Assembly (NCBI RefSeq): GCF_025685425.1
Contig: NZ_JAGTAS010000025.1
Span: forward strand, 23,670 to 87,669
Reading direction: 5' to 3'
Length of the DNA stretch: 64,000 nucleotides
From: Terriglobus albidus
Lineage (GTDB): Bacteria; Acidobacteriota; Terriglobia; Terriglobales; Acidobacteriaceae
Shown here: in pieces, positions 8,186 through 17,319 of the stretch
Position numbering within the stretch: position 1 is the stretch's first letter
Layout: every line of letters starts with the position of its first letter
The notes under the pieces: generated by a model
Told to the model about the DNA's origin: nothing
Databases searched by the model: none
What the model saw: the letters and a program-made list of their open reading frames with translations, nothing else
Translations under genes and position numbers: made by a program

Positions 8186-10846
8186 CTATTCGAAGCGCAA
8201 CGCGGTCATCGGGTCTACCCTGGTGGCGCGCACAGCCGGAATCCACGTGGCCACCAACGCGACGACGCTGAGCAACAACGGCGTCAGGAGAAATGCCAGA
8301 GGATCCCACTTTTCAACCCCAAAGAGAAAGCTGGCGAGGAATCGCGTCAGCCAGAAGGCCGCGCCTATACCGATCGCCACGCCGAAGACTGTCAGAACCA
8401 TTCCCTGACGGAGGACCATGTTGCGAAGGTGTGACGTTTGCGCTCCCATCGCCATCCGTATGCCCAGTTCCTGCGTCCGCTGTTCCACGGAAAAGGCCAT
8501 CAGTCCATAGATACCTACGGCGGCTAGCAACAGTCCCGATGCACCGAATACCGTCAGAAGCAGCATGTTGAAGCGCTGCCGTGAAACGGTCAGGCTGTCG
8601 ATCTCGTCCATGGTTCGGATGTGTGCGACGGGCAGCCCGCCCGTAGCTTCACGCAGCGCCGAGGTCACTTGCGCGACAACAGCATGTGGCTCGCTGTTCG
8701 TGCGCACGACCCACCAGAGCGGAGCGACACGCGAATTGAGCGCAGTCTCACCGTCAGGCATCTGCGCCAGAGGGATGTACATCGTCGGAAAGGGATTGTG
8801 ATCGAGACCATTGTCACGCGTGTTGCCGACGATACCGACGATCTGGCGTGGCGGTTCAGCGAAGGGCGGCCCGGAGCCGGGAGCCTTCTGCAGACGATCC
8901 CGCAACGGATCTCCATTCGGCCAATACTGTTTCGCCAGGGCTTCGTTGATGATGATCACTCCCGGAGCCGAGGCATTGTCTCTCTCCGTAAATGTGCGGC
9001 CGCGTAAAAGAGGAATCTTTAAAGCCTCGAAATAGTTCGCTGAGACCGAGTAGTACCCTGCGCCTCCGGTAAATGCAGCATTGCCTTTCGCCCGTCCGAC
9101 AATATCGAACGGCATTCCGAAGGCTCCTTGAAGAGGGAGGCCATTCCCCGCAGCAGCTTCGACGACACCGGGGACGGCCTTGATGCGTTCCGTGCCCTGC
9201 CGAATGATCTGATCCACGGGATCGCTCGTCTGAAAGCGGCCTCCACTGATCGACATGGCCATCGTCAGCGTATTATGCGTATCGAAGCCGGGATCGACGC
9301 CCTGCAATTTGAGATAGGTTCGGATCAACAGCGTAGAGCCAACCACCAGAACCAGCGCCAGCGCAATCTCCGTAATCACAAGAGCTGACCGGAAGTTGGC
9401 GCTACGGAAACCAGTGCCAGTGCGAGTGCCGCTTTCATTCAGATTGGAGACAAGATTGGTGCGTGAAGCACTCACAGCAGGGACAAGGCCGAACAGAATC
9501 CCGGTCAGCACCGAAACACCGAATGTAAAGAGCAGAACGCGCATGTCTAAGGAGACAGCTAGGCCATTCTCACCGACCCGGGGAAGGTCGCCGTCATTCA
9601 CATGGAGTAGCAGGCGAACACTGGTATAGCCGAGAAGCAGACCTAGCAGGCCGCCGGAAAGCGACAGCATAAGGCTCTCAGCCAGAAGCTGACGGATGAT
9701 CTGCCAACGGCCCGCGCCAAGAGCCGCCCGTGTCGCAAACTCGCGTTGCCGGCCCGAAGCTTTGGCCAGCAGGAGATTTGCGACGTTCGCGCAGGCGATC
9801 AGCAATACCAACCCAACCGCACAGAGCAAGATGAGCAGCGGCGTGCGTGTATCGCCGACCGTCGCCTCTTTCAGAGTGACAACGCCATAATGATTTTGCG
9901 GACCGATCGCATTAGGCATCACGCGACGGAACTCGTCGGATGCAACCTTAAGTTGAGCATTCGCCTGTTCGATGGTGACACCGGGCTGCAACCGTGCCGC
10001 CACGCTGAAATAGTGCGCCATATCATGAGTAGTCAGGTCGAACTGATATGGGATCCAGAGGTCTGCTGGATTATCAGAAACGAATCTTGGGCCGATGATT
10101 CCCACCACAAGATAGGGAGTGTTATCGATCTGTACGGTTCGACCGACGATCTTCCTATCACCGCCGAAGCGCTGCTTCCACAGCCCATAGCTGAGCACCA
10201 CCACATTGCCGCCATGGGGACTGTCTTCCGCTTCCGTGAAGGTGCGGCCTGCGATTACCGGAGCACCAAACAACGTGAAGTAATCATGAGTGACATGGAC
10301 TCCCTGCACCTGGATCGGATGATCTCCGCCGGTAAGATTCAGCCCGGCGCCGCCTGTGTCATAACCCGCCACATCGCGAAGCACTCCGGTCTGCTGCCGC
10401 CATAGATTGAACTCGGGAACGCTGGCTCCATCGAGCGTGCGCTGCGGCGTAAAGAGAACCAGCCTCATCAGCGACTGCGGATCGGGATACGGCAACGGCT
10501 GCAGCAACACGGTATTCACGACCGAAAAGACCGCCGTGTTCACACCGATTCCAAGCGCGATCACAAGCAGAGCGACAATGGTGAGTCCGGGAGTCCTCCG
10601 CAACGAACGCCAGGCGTCGCGAAGATCGCGAAAGATACCATCTACGATTGGCAGAGAGCGATAGATCCAGACTCGTTGCCGCACGGCGAGAGGATTACCG
10701 AACTTCAGCCGGGCCTGGCGCCGCGCCTCAGCATCCGCGAGGCCGCGTGCGAGGTTTCTATCGGCCTCGTGCTCCAGGTGCGATTGGATCTCTTCGGCCA
10801 GATCCCGATCTTTACTTTCGCGATTGAGGTAGCGCTGGAAACCCAT
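8186..10846 (-). CDS. MacB-like permease, acidobacterial duplicated orphan permease type (first of four)
   Basis: 886 residues. Residues 1-75 form the cytoplasmic prefix typical of TIGR03434 (LAEEIQSHLEHEADRNLARG, ARRQARLKFGN). TM1 is at ~88-110 (GLTIVALLVIALGIGVNTAVF), followed by a large periplasmic MacB-type domain. A first FtsX block has three TMs (~345-460). There is a second TM/periplasmic/FtsX unit (~487-880), ending RVDPMTALRFE. The start is supported by AGGAGGGAAGAG just before ATG. No ATP-binding subunit is nearby, which fits the 'orphan' label. The PadR gene upstream is separated from it by a RepA insertion. Family membership is firm; the exported substrate is unknown. Confidence 0.92.
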   Translation of the reverse strand: MGFQRYLNRESKDRDLAEEIQSHLEHEADRNLARGLADAEARRQARLKFGNPLAVRQRVWIYRSLPIVDGIFRDLRDAWRSLRRTPGLTIVALLVIALGIGVNTAVFSVVNTVLLQPLPYPDPQSLMRLVLFTPQRTLDGASVPEFNLWRQQTGVLRDVAGYDTGGAGLNLTGGDHPIQVQGVHVTHDYFTLFGAPVIAGRTFTEAEDSPHGGNVVVLSYGLWKQRFGGDRKIVGRTVQIDNTPYLVVGIIGPRFVSDNPADLWIPYQFDLTTHDMAHYFSVAARLQPGVTIEQANAQLKVASDEFRRVMPNAIGPQNHYGVVTLKEATVGDTRTPLLILLCAVGLVLLIACANVANLLLAKASGRQREFATRAALGAGRWQIIRQLLAESLMLSLSGGLLGLLLGYTSVRLLLHVNDGDLPRVGENGLAVSLDMRVLLFTFGVSVLTGILFGLVPAVSASRTNLVSNLNESGTRTGTGFRSANFRSALVITEIALALVLVVGSTLLIRTYLKLQGVDPGFDTHNTLTMAMSISGGRFQTSDPVDQIIRQGTERIKAVPGVVEAAAGNGLPLQGAFGMPFDIVGRAKGNAAFTGGAGYYSVSANYFEALKIPLLRGRTFTERDNASAPGVIIINEALAKQYWPNGDPLRDRLQKAPGSGPPFAEPPRQIVGIVGNTRDNGLDHNPFPTMYIPLAQMPDGETALNSRVAPLWWVVRTNSEPHAVVAQVTSALREATGGLPVAHIRTMDEIDSLTVSRQRFNMLLLTVFGASGLLLAAVGIYGLMAFSVEQRTQELGIRMAMGAQTSHLRNMVLRQGMVLTVFGVAIGIGAAFWLTRFLASFLFGVEKWDPLAFLLTPLLLSVVALVATWIPAVRATRVDPMTALRFE

Positions 10847-10861
10847 ACTCTTCCCTCCTGC

Positions 10862-10974
10862 TAGAGCGTTTCCTGTTTCCAGGTATCCCGGAAGGGACGT
10901 ACAACGGCGTTTTCATTGCGGAAAACGCCCCTGTGATGTGGAAGCTCTAGACCCACCCACAGGGAAAACGCTCA
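10862..10974. repeat. RepA MITE copy between PadR and permease genes
   Basis: Ends TAGAGCGTTTCCTGT and ACAGGGAAAACGCTCA. The right end abuts and shares bases with the PadR stop codon (TGA, 10974-10972). The left end lies 4 bp from the permease Shine-Dalgarno. It thus occupies the whole intercistronic space of this operon. Confidence 0.85.
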
Positions 10975-11322
10975 GCCGTTCGATTCTCCGAGGATGAGGC
11001 CGATGGCGCGGGTCATCCGTCGCCAGCGGCTGGTTGCTGCCGCCAGCTCTTTATGACCCTTTGCTGTCAGCCTGTAGAACTTGGCCCTTCGGTTGTTGTC
11101 GCTCACACCCCACTCGGAGGAGACCAGCCCCCGATCTTCAAGCCGGTGAAGCGCCGGATAGAGTGAGCCCTGCTCCACTTCGAGAGCGTTTTCCGACGTA
11201 CTTTCGATCGAGTGCGCAATCGTGTGCCCATGTGCGGGACCAAGGATCAGCGTGCGCAAGATGAGCAGGTCAAGCGTTCCCTGAAGAATCTCGCCTGCAT
11301 CCGGTGTTTTATTCCTCGCCAT
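10972..11322 (-). CDS. PadR-family transcriptional regulator
   Basis: 116 residues with the PadR winged helix: EILQGTLDLLILRTL (helix 1), GPAHGHTIAHSIE, VEQGSLYPALHRLEDRGLVSSEWG (recognition helix and start of wing) and a wing with NNRRAKFYRLTAKGHKEL. A short C-terminal helix follows; no large effector domain is present. It is the first gene of a PadR-permease unit and is expected to repress that unit. Paired 21-bp direct repeats upstream (11327-11382) are probable operators. The C-terminal codons sit directly on a RepA boundary, so the original last residues may have been altered by the insertion. Confidence 0.93.
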   Translation of the reverse strand: MARNKTPDAGEILQGTLDLLILRTLILGPAHGHTIAHSIESTSENALEVEQGSLYPALHRLEDRGLVSSEWGVSDNNRRAKFYRLTAKGHKELAAATSRWRRMTRAIGLILGESNG

Positions 11323-11326
11323 GGCC

Positions 11327-11382
11327 TCTCCACTCGAATGACTATGGGGAGACCATAGTACTCCACTCGAATGACTATGGGA
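11327..11382 (-). promoter_or_regulatory. Probable PadR operator/promoter with paired direct repeats
   Basis: CTCCACTCGAATGACTATGGG occurs twice, 33 bp apart (about three helical turns). On the minus strand a -10-like TACTAT follows the distal repeat, and the proximal repeat ends just before the PadR start. ACTATGG..CCATAGT also forms a palindrome between them. The layout resembles that at 29100-29148, suggesting PadR autoregulation. Confidence 0.6.
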
Positions 11383-11433
11383 AAAGAAATTTTTACGGGG
11401 CTCAAGACGTAGGTGTGGTATCTCAGAAGTTCT

Positions 11434-14178
11434 TCAATCGTGCCGTAGAGCGCGGATGGGATCGATTCTGGAGGCGCGACGGGCAGGTGCGAAAGCTGCA
11501 AGGAGGGATACGACGATCAAAAGCACTGCTGTACTTCCCAACGTGAGCGCGTCCAGGCTTCCAAGGCCGTACAGCATGACGCGAATGAATCTCGTGAGCC
11601 ACAGAGCAGCAATCAACCCAAGAACGATACCTGCACCCGTCAAGCAGAAGGCTTCGCGCAATATGCGGGAGAGAACCTGCCTGGCCTGTGCTCCCAGCGC
11701 CATGCGCAAGCCGATTTCTCCGGTCCGCGTAGTGACCGCATACGCCATCATTCCATAAATACCAATGCTTGCAAGCACCAGCGCCAGCAAGCTGAAACCT
11801 CCCGCAAGCTGCGCGAGAGCGCGTTCATCCGCCAGCGTTGACCGTACCTGCTCCTTCATCGTGCGCACGTCGGTCATTGGCAGATCTGCGTCAAGAGATT
11901 CAACGGTTGTTCGAGCCTCGGTCAATACACTGGCCGGATCCGCAAGGGTGCGCAGTTCAACCATCATGCGACTCGGCCCGTTCGACTTCTGCACGTACGG
12001 GGCATAAAAAGTGGGAGGGGTGTCAGTGCGCAGATCAGCATAACGCGTGTCCGCAGCGATGCCGACGATCTGAACCGGACCCTCTACGACATCTGTTTCG
12101 AACGTCTTTCCGATGGCGTTCTCGTTGGGAAAGAACTTCTCTGCCAGCGCGCGATTCACAACTGCGACTTTAGGAGAGGTCGAATTGTCATGCTGGTTGA
12201 ATGCGCGTCCCTGCAAGATCGGGATGCCGAGTGTCTCAAAGAAATCCGCACCGACACCATTGGTTTGTACCCGAACGGGATCCTTTTCCTTCGGACGGCC
12301 CAGGACATGGAAATTCGCTCCCGAATGTCCATCACCGATGATGCCGATGTTATTGACGGTTACGGAGCGAACTCCGGGAAGTGACGCGAGTCTTTCCTCA
12401 AGCTGTTTAAAGAAAGTCGCCATTTGCGCATCGCTGTAGCGGGTGCGCGGAAGGTCCAGGCGGAAAAGCAGGATGTTGTTCGAGTCGAAGCCCAGGGGGA
12501 TGCGATTGAGATTGACCAGTGTGTGTACGAACAGCCCTGCGCCCATCAGCAAGGTCGCCGAAACTGCAATCTGGCCAATGACAAGAGTCTTGTCAAGCCA
12601 GAGCCGATGCCGATTAACGGTGGCTCCTCCCCATTCCCGGAGCCCGCAATAAGTAGCCATTCGCATCGCCTGCCAAGCAGGCGCCAATCCGAACAGGATG
12701 CCGGTAGCGATTGAGATTCCCAGGGTGAACAGAAGCACACGCCAGTCGAACTGCACTTGCTCGAGTTCCGGCTGTGGCGAATTTGTTAGCAGCCTTAGGA
12801 CAACGTTGCGGCCGAGGTAGCCGAGCAACAATCCCGCTATCCCACCGAAGCTGGAAAGCAACAGGGCCTCGGTTAACATTTGCCGGATAATACTTCCGCG
12901 GCCGGCTCCCAGCGCCATCCGTGTACTCAGTTCACGCTGCCTGCTGGCCGAACGCGCAAGCAGCAGGTTGGCCAGATTGAGACAGGCCAGCAGCAAAACG
13001 AACCCTGCAATCGCCAGCAGCACGTACGATAGCCTCGCGTATTCCGCTCGCAAATAGTCCAACCCGCGATCGCCCGGTGCGAACTGCAAGTGAAATCGAT
13101 CAAGATCGCCTGTGTGTTTCAGAACCGGCATCGCGGCCTGGCGCAGCGTTGTATCAAGCTCGCCCTGAGCCCGCCCCTCAGAAACGTCCGGACGCAATCG
13201 AACCAGGACCTGTAGCCACCATGACTGGGGATTGTCCAGCAGAGAGACACTCCCATTCTGCGCCTTGGGCAGAATGAGAGGCTGCATGGTGAGTGGGGCG
13301 AAGACCTGCATCGAGCTTCCCATCTGCAAGCCTGCAAAACGACCGCTGCTGACGCCGATGATTGTCACCGGGACACCATTCAATGAGATCGATTTCCCCA
13401 CAACCAGAGGAGACCGCGCGAATCGCTGTGTCCAAAATCCGTCGCTGATGACCACCACCGGGCCGCTGCCAGGTGCAAGATCATCGGCCGGGCTCAGGGT
13501 CCGGCCCAACTCCGGTTTTACACCGAGGGCTTGAAAGGCATTGCCGCTGATCAACTCTCCGCTGATCGTCTCCGCATGCCCGTCGATCGTTGCGGTCATC
13601 GGAGCGTCTTTGAAAGCGACGAATGACTCAACGGCGTCAGCTCTCTTGCGCATCTCCTCAAACACGGGATATGAGAAGCTGTTCGAGGTGAGTCCGCCGG
13701 CTTCATTCGGCCCGACATCTCCCCACACTGGTGGAACCGGCAGTTCATGACCGCTAACCCAGGTCAGCATCCGCAGTTGATGAGGGTTCGTCACTGGCAG
13801 CGTGTCGAACAGCACTCGTTTTGCCGCAGTAAAGATAGCCGTATTTGCACCGATGCCGAGGGCCAGCGAGGTAATCGCCACGCACGTCAGAATGGGATTT
13901 CGTGCCAACTGGCGCAGACCAAAGTGGAGATCGCGCATTAGCGTGGTTAAGCTGGATAACGTGCGCTGCCTGTAGTGACGCTCTCTCAACAAAGTTGTGT
14001 TCCCAAATTGACGCCGCGCCGCTGCTTCGGCATCGCCGGGCTTCATACCCTGGAGAACGAACCGGTCTGCAAGCATTTGGATGTGTAACTGGATCTCGTT
14101 TTCCAGTTCGCAGTTTGACCGTTGCCGGCCAAATAACCCCCGAAGCTTCGCCATGAATACCCGGATACGAGTGGCCAT
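11434..14178 (-). CDS. MacB-like permease, acidobacterial duplicated orphan permease type (second of four)
   Basis: 914 residues. An N-terminal prefix (CELENEIQLHIQMLADRFVLQGMKPGDAEAAARRQFGN) precedes TM1 (ILTCVAITSLALGIGANTAIF). Periplasmic domain 1 is followed by an FtsX block with LLARSASRQRELSTRMALGAGRGSIIRQML, then a second half with its own TM (LVIGQIAVSATLLMGAGLFV) and a closing FtsX block ending RIDPIRALRHD. The internal duplication defines the TIGR03434 class. Upstream there is only a 15-codon PadR stub and a RepA end fragment, so this permease appears to have lost the local regulator its three relatives have. Confidence 0.92.
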   Translation of the reverse strand: MATRIRVFMAKLRGLFGRQRSNCELENEIQLHIQMLADRFVLQGMKPGDAEAAARRQFGNTTLLRERHYRQRTLSSLTTLMRDLHFGLRQLARNPILTCVAITSLALGIGANTAIFTAAKRVLFDTLPVTNPHQLRMLTWVSGHELPVPPVWGDVGPNEAGGLTSNSFSYPVFEEMRKRADAVESFVAFKDAPMTATIDGHAETISGELISGNAFQALGVKPELGRTLSPADDLAPGSGPVVVISDGFWTQRFARSPLVVGKSISLNGVPVTIIGVSSGRFAGLQMGSSMQVFAPLTMQPLILPKAQNGSVSLLDNPQSWWLQVLVRLRPDVSEGRAQGELDTTLRQAAMPVLKHTGDLDRFHLQFAPGDRGLDYLRAEYARLSYVLLAIAGFVLLLACLNLANLLLARSASRQRELSTRMALGAGRGSIIRQMLTEALLLSSFGGIAGLLLGYLGRNVVLRLLTNSPQPELEQVQFDWRVLLFTLGISIATGILFGLAPAWQAMRMATYCGLREWGGATVNRHRLWLDKTLVIGQIAVSATLLMGAGLFVHTLVNLNRIPLGFDSNNILLFRLDLPRTRYSDAQMATFFKQLEERLASLPGVRSVTVNNIGIIGDGHSGANFHVLGRPKEKDPVRVQTNGVGADFFETLGIPILQGRAFNQHDNSTSPKVAVVNRALAEKFFPNENAIGKTFETDVVEGPVQIVGIAADTRYADLRTDTPPTFYAPYVQKSNGPSRMMVELRTLADPASVLTEARTTVESLDADLPMTDVRTMKEQVRSTLADERALAQLAGGFSLLALVLASIGIYGMMAYAVTTRTGEIGLRMALGAQARQVLSRILREAFCLTGAGIVLGLIAALWLTRFIRVMLYGLGSLDALTLGSTAVLLIVVSLLAAFAPARRASRIDPIRALRHD

Positions 14179-14200
14179 CGTTACGGTTCCCCCTGCAGGC

Positions 14201-14219
14201 TAGAGCATTTTCCCTATAA
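14201..14219. repeat. RepA MITE, end fragment
   Basis: Only the left terminus TAGAGCATTTTCCCTATA remains. It joins directly to the broken PadR sequence, suggesting a deletion ran from inside a RepA copy into the PadR gene. Confidence 0.7.
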
Positions 14220-14275
14220 GTATTCAGGAATCATCAGGTCGAGAGTGCCTTGCAGAACCTCGGACTTTTCCGCAT
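14218..14275 (-). pseudogene. PadR gene stub, truncated
   Basis: On the minus strand one frame reads EKSEVLQGTLDLMI, the diagnostic first helix of PadR proteins, and then breaks off into a RepA end. The ATG at 14275, preceded by AAAGGAGG, is one base out of frame with this segment, so the start also carries a frameshift in an A-run. The stub sits exactly where an intact PadR gene lies before the other permeases. It cannot make a functional regulator. Confidence 0.75.
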
Positions 14276-14282
14276 AGGCCTC

Positions 14283-14301
14283 CTTTGCACACCGCAAAGG
14301 T
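14283..14301 (-). promoter_or_regulatory. Inverted repeat upstream of the PadR stub
   Basis: CCTTTGC-ACACC-GCAAAGG is a perfect 7-bp-arm palindrome just before the stub's ribosome-binding site, a likely relic operator. Elsewhere in the 345-bp gap (14276-14621) I see only a weak hairpin near 14355 and the Shine-Dalgarno of the next gene. Confidence 0.4.
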
Positions 14302-14621
14302 ATCATCGGCTCCTTTGGAATGTCCATAGGAGAGTTAGGCTATCTGTTTGGCTGTGTCCCGCGATTTACGGGAACATGGCAACGCACTCATTGAGTAGGT
14401 CGCTTTGACATCCACCCCGGGTGTCAACTTGACGTGAATTGGCGTGAGAATCAGGCTCAGGAATAGCGACTCTGCGGCCCGCTATGCTGAACCATCCCAG
14501 TCGGGTGAGATAGCCCGGCGAAAAGTGACAATGCCTTGACAACCCGCAGAACTGCCGGGGACTAGCATTACTCGCTCGACAAACCCATCGATAACGTGTG
14601 GCGATTTCACTTGAGGAGGAC

Positions 14622-15752
14622 ATGAATATGTCAGGTGGAAAGAAGGCGCATTTTAGGCTGACCGCAGCGGCAGTGGGATTGCTGGTGACCCTCTCGGCCA
14701 TGACTCAGGCGGTTGCTCAAACATCCTATCAACGCACGAATCTGGTCTCCGATATCCCTGGTGTCGCTAACTTTGCTGATTCGAACCTTGTCAACCCGTG
14801 GGGGATTGTCAATGCCGGCAGCACGGGGCCCATCTGGATCGCCGACAATGGAACCGGGCTCTCTACGGTGTACACCGGGGAGGGCGTGGCATTTCCAACG
14901 GCTTCTCCGCTTGTCGTGATTATCCCCACGCCACGCCATAGCCCGGCCGGTGCGGTCGCCGCGCCGACAGGCATCGTGTTCAACAGTACGAGCGGTTTTG
15001 TCGTTTCGGCCGGCGGAAACTCCGGTGCGAGCCGTTTCATCTTCGCTACGGAAGAGGGCACCATCAGCGGATGGAATCCGACAGTAGATCCGACTCACGC
15101 CATCCTGGCTGTGAACCATTCTGGTCCAGGCGCCAGCGCGGGTCGCACCAGGCTTGGGGCCGTCTACAAGGGTCTGGCAATCGGCAACAACGGGTCTGGG
15201 GATTTTATTTATGCGACCAACTTCCGTGACGGCATGGTCGAAATGTACGACACGCACTTTCAACTGGTGAAATCGTTCACGGATAGCGAGATTCCCAGCG
15301 GATTCGCGCCGTTCGGCATTCGCAACATCGATGGCAAGTTATTCGTGACCTATGCGAAACAGGACGCGAAACGTCATGATGACGTGAAAGGGCCAGGCAA
15401 TGGGTACATCGATATCTTCGACCTGAATGGCATTCTGCAGAGCAGGTTTGCCGCCGATGGAGCGCTGAACTCACCGTGGGGATTGGCAGTTGCTCCCATT
15501 AATTTCGGCGCATTCAGCGGCTCATTGCTGGTCGGCAACTTCGGGGACGGCAGGATCAACGCCTTCAGTCAGAGCACGGGCAATTTTCTCGGCCAGTTGC
15601 AGGACACATTCGGAAACCCCATGACGATCAATGGCCTGTGGGGGTTGGAGTTCGGGAACGGCGCCCATCAGGCCCCGACGACAACGCTCTTCTTTACTGC
15701 CGGTATCGGTGATGAGAGTCACGGCTTATTTGGAGCGATTACTTCCCAGTAG
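14622..15752 (+). CDS. TIGR03118 family secreted protein
   Basis: The ATG at 14622 is chosen because GAGGAGG stands 5 bp before it. It gives 376 residues with a signal peptide (LTAAAVGLLVTLSAMTQAVAQ). The mature protein begins TSYQRTNLVSDIPGVANFADSNLVNPWGI and has repeated NPWG/GNFGDG/GLWGLEFGNG motifs typical of TIGR03118, a propeller-like family of unknown role often found in exported proteins. No membrane anchor follows. It stands alone between the permease block and a converging two-gene operon. Confidence 0.85.
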   Translation: MNMSGGKKAHFRLTAAAVGLLVTLSAMTQAVAQTSYQRTNLVSDIPGVANFADSNLVNPWGIVNAGSTGPIWIADNGTGLSTVYTGEGVAFPTASPLVVIIPTPRHSPAGAVAAPTGIVFNSTSGFVVSAGGNSGASRFIFATEEGTISGWNPTVDPTHAILAVNHSGPGASAGRTRLGAVYKGLAIGNNGSGDFIYATNFRDGMVEMYDTHFQLVKSFTDSEIPSGFAPFGIRNIDGKLFVTYAKQDAKRHDDVKGPGNGYIDIFDLNGILQSRFAADGALNSPWGLAVAPINFGAFSGSLLVGNFGDGRINAFSQSTGNFLGQLQDTFGNPMTINGLWGLEFGNGAHQAPTTTLFFTAGIGDESHGLFGAITSQ

Positions 15753-15962
15753 GAAGTGAGCGTGCGCGCCGAGTCGCAGGAACTGAACGGGTTGCCGCAT
15801 TCAGCGGGTCAGGCCGCTCCGTTCCTATAACAGAAAGGTCGCGAACCGCAGTCGGTTTGAATGCGATGCAGGCCTCGTCGTCGTACAGGCATCCTGAAAC
15901 GCCACTGGTCCGGAGCGGCTGACGAGCTTGGACCGCGACCTGAGCTTGTCACGGAAAATGCT

Positions 15963-16310
15963 CTAACAGGTCACGTGCAGAATGGCATTTGTCGCAGGTT
16001 CCCTTTCTATAAGCCGGAGGGCCTCACTGGTCGGTACGATAACCAACTCGACGTGGCGGCGTTCCGCCTCAACCTTCACCTCTGTCATAACTGGCAAACG
16101 ACCGTACTGTCCGGTGCCGATCACAAGCCGCTTGCATTTCCAAGGTATCTTTTCTTCGATGGACAGGGGCGTATGCCCAAACTCATCGCGGAACTTCCTG
16201 GAAGGGGCCTTCTTTCGTTTGCGGACTTCTCCGTGGTCGATCACCACATCCTGTTCGTACGTGCGGCCGTCGATTCGGAGCGCACCGAACGAAAATTTGT
16301 CGAAGTGCAT
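15963..16310 (-). CDS. Mth938-like (DUF498/NDUFAF3-type) domain protein
   Basis: 115 residues. SFGALRIDGRTYEQDVVI is the characteristic opening of the Mth938 fold. KRLVIGTGQYGRLPV and VELVIVPTSEALRLIERE are the conserved core strand and the segment around the active-site-like pocket. The start is supported by AGGAGGCGCAT before ATG. The gene lies 24 bp downstream of the zinc-ribbon gene on the same strand, so the two probably share a transcript. Relatives occur in all domains, and the mitochondrial version assists complex I assembly; the bacterial role is unknown. Plus-strand frames over this region are shadows. Confidence 0.85.
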   Translation of the reverse strand: MHFDKFSFGALRIDGRTYEQDVVIDHGEVRKRKKAPSRKFRDEFGHTPLSIEEKIPWKCKRLVIGTGQYGRLPVMTEVKVEAERRHVELVIVPTSEALRLIEREPATNAILHVTC

Positions 16311-16334
16311 ATGCGCCTCCTGGCGCCGCTGTAT

Positions 16335-16502
16335 TCAGGCGCTCTTTTTCGAGGTGACAGCAGAGAAGGCTGACCAGCGCTGCTCTACCTCCTGACTGCC
16401 GCAGTGCGGGCAGGAGGCCTTTTCCGCTTCATGCTCTGCCATGGTCATGATCTTCGAGAATGTTTTCTTGCATGCTTTGCAGAAGAACTCATAGTGGGGC
16501 AT
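16335..16502 (-). CDS. Small FmdB-type zinc-ribbon protein
   Basis: A 55-residue gene with GGGAGG upstream of the ATG at 16502. The protein begins MPHYEFFCKACKKTFSKIMT and has two CxxC knuckles, CKAC (residues 8-11) and CPHC (31-34), spaced as in the FmdB/CxxC_CxxC_SSSS regulatory-protein family, followed by a Ser/Lys-rich tail. It would bind one zinc ion. It is followed at 24 bp by the Mth938-like gene in a two-gene operon. Role unknown. Confidence 0.88.
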   Translation of the reverse strand: MPHYEFFCKACKKTFSKIMTMAEHEAEKASCPHCGSQEVEQRWSAFSAVTSKKSA

Positions 16503-16665
16503 AGAAACCTCCCACGGTCTTTCTGATGTTTCAGCAGGATTCTAGACCCACGGTCGGACTAGGTTCAAGATGGTAGCGGTCCTGATTCGACGTAGCAAGC
16601 GCCGGTAATGGCGTATATCCTGCGCCGCCTCCTGCATAGGAGAATTCAACGTACACTTCTGACGT

Positions 16666-17037
16666 ATGGCGCCGGCGATTGAAAGGATTTCTGCGATTAC
16701 ATTTCGGGTTTCGAACATGAAGGCTTCAGTGCAGTTTTACCGAAATGTACTCGGCATGGAGTTGCTTCACGGAGGAGAACAGGCGAGTTTCTCCTCTCTT
16801 CGAGCGAAGAATTCAGAATCGGTAATTCTGAACCTCGAACAAGGTGAGAGTGTGCGGCAGTGGGGCCGGTTGATCTTCCATGTTACGGATGTCGACGCGT
16901 TGTGGGCACATCTGCGGGAAAAAGGATTTGATCCCGAAATCCCACGGGACGCATCCTGGGGTGAGCGCTATTTCCACATGCCCGATCCCGATGGCCACGA
17001 GTTGTCGTTTGCTCGGCCGCTACAACGAATGGGCTGA
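16666..17037 (+). CDS. VOC-superfamily (glyoxalase-like) protein
   Basis: 123 residues forming one vicinal-oxygen-chelate module: ISAITFRVSNMKASVQFYRNVLGMEL (first beta-alpha-beta), LIFHVTDVDALWAHLREKGF (second), and FHMPDPDGHELSFA carrying the conserved PDGHELSF metal-ligand region. Such proteins usually dimerise to form metal sites for isomerase, dioxygenase or resistance functions; the substrate cannot be read from sequence. It is a single gene followed by a repeat region. Confidence 0.88.
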   Translation: MAPAIERISAITFRVSNMKASVQFYRNVLGMELLHGGEQASFSSLRAKNSESVILNLEQGESVRQWGRLIFHVTDVDALWAHLREKGFDPEIPRDASWGERYFHMPDPDGHELSFARPLQRMG

Positions 17038-17064
17038 TATGTTGCGCAAGAAAGATAGGAAAAC

Positions 17065-17140
17065 GGTAAGAGGGCTGAACGCCCGATCTATATTCCCCAA
17101 TCCTCACAAATGAAACGGTTCGTAAAACCGTTGTGTCATT
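17065..17140. repeat. RepC fragment
   Basis: Carries GAGGGCTGAACGCCCGATC and AAACGGTTCGTAAAACCGTTG, the left blocks of the RepC composite. It lacks the CCTGGGGC palindrome block. Confidence 0.7.
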
Positions 17141-17145
17141 GGGAT

Positions 17146-17254
17146 GGCCACTACCTGCGAAGGCAGGTCTCGAATAGCACCAGGAAGTCATTCGGAGTGG
17201 AGCGTCGCGATTGGATCGAAACGCATGGCGCGCAGTGCCGGAAATATAGCTGGC
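17146..17254 (-). pseudogene. 3' remnant of an orphan-permease gene with its downstream hairpin
   Basis: Bases 17188-17254 on the minus strand match the last ~21 codons of the permease at 29320, whose C-terminus reads SYIPALRAMRFDPI..LHSE. One extra T in the remnant shifts the frame. The adjacent 17146-17183 matches the hairpin that follows the stops of the permeases at 26039 and 29320 (CTACCTGCGAAGGCAGGTCT). No other part of the gene is present. This is evidence of a lost fifth permease, or of a displaced 3' end. Confidence 0.75.
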
Positions 17255-17319
17255 ATCCATGCAGGTCGGTTCAATTCCAAAAAGAGCCTTTATCGGTACT
17301 CGGTGATTTACGATGCATC

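Noticed and set aside
8186..14178. The permease pair considered as a MacAB export operon
   Set aside because: No ATPase or membrane-fusion gene is present and the proteins show the duplicated orphan layout.
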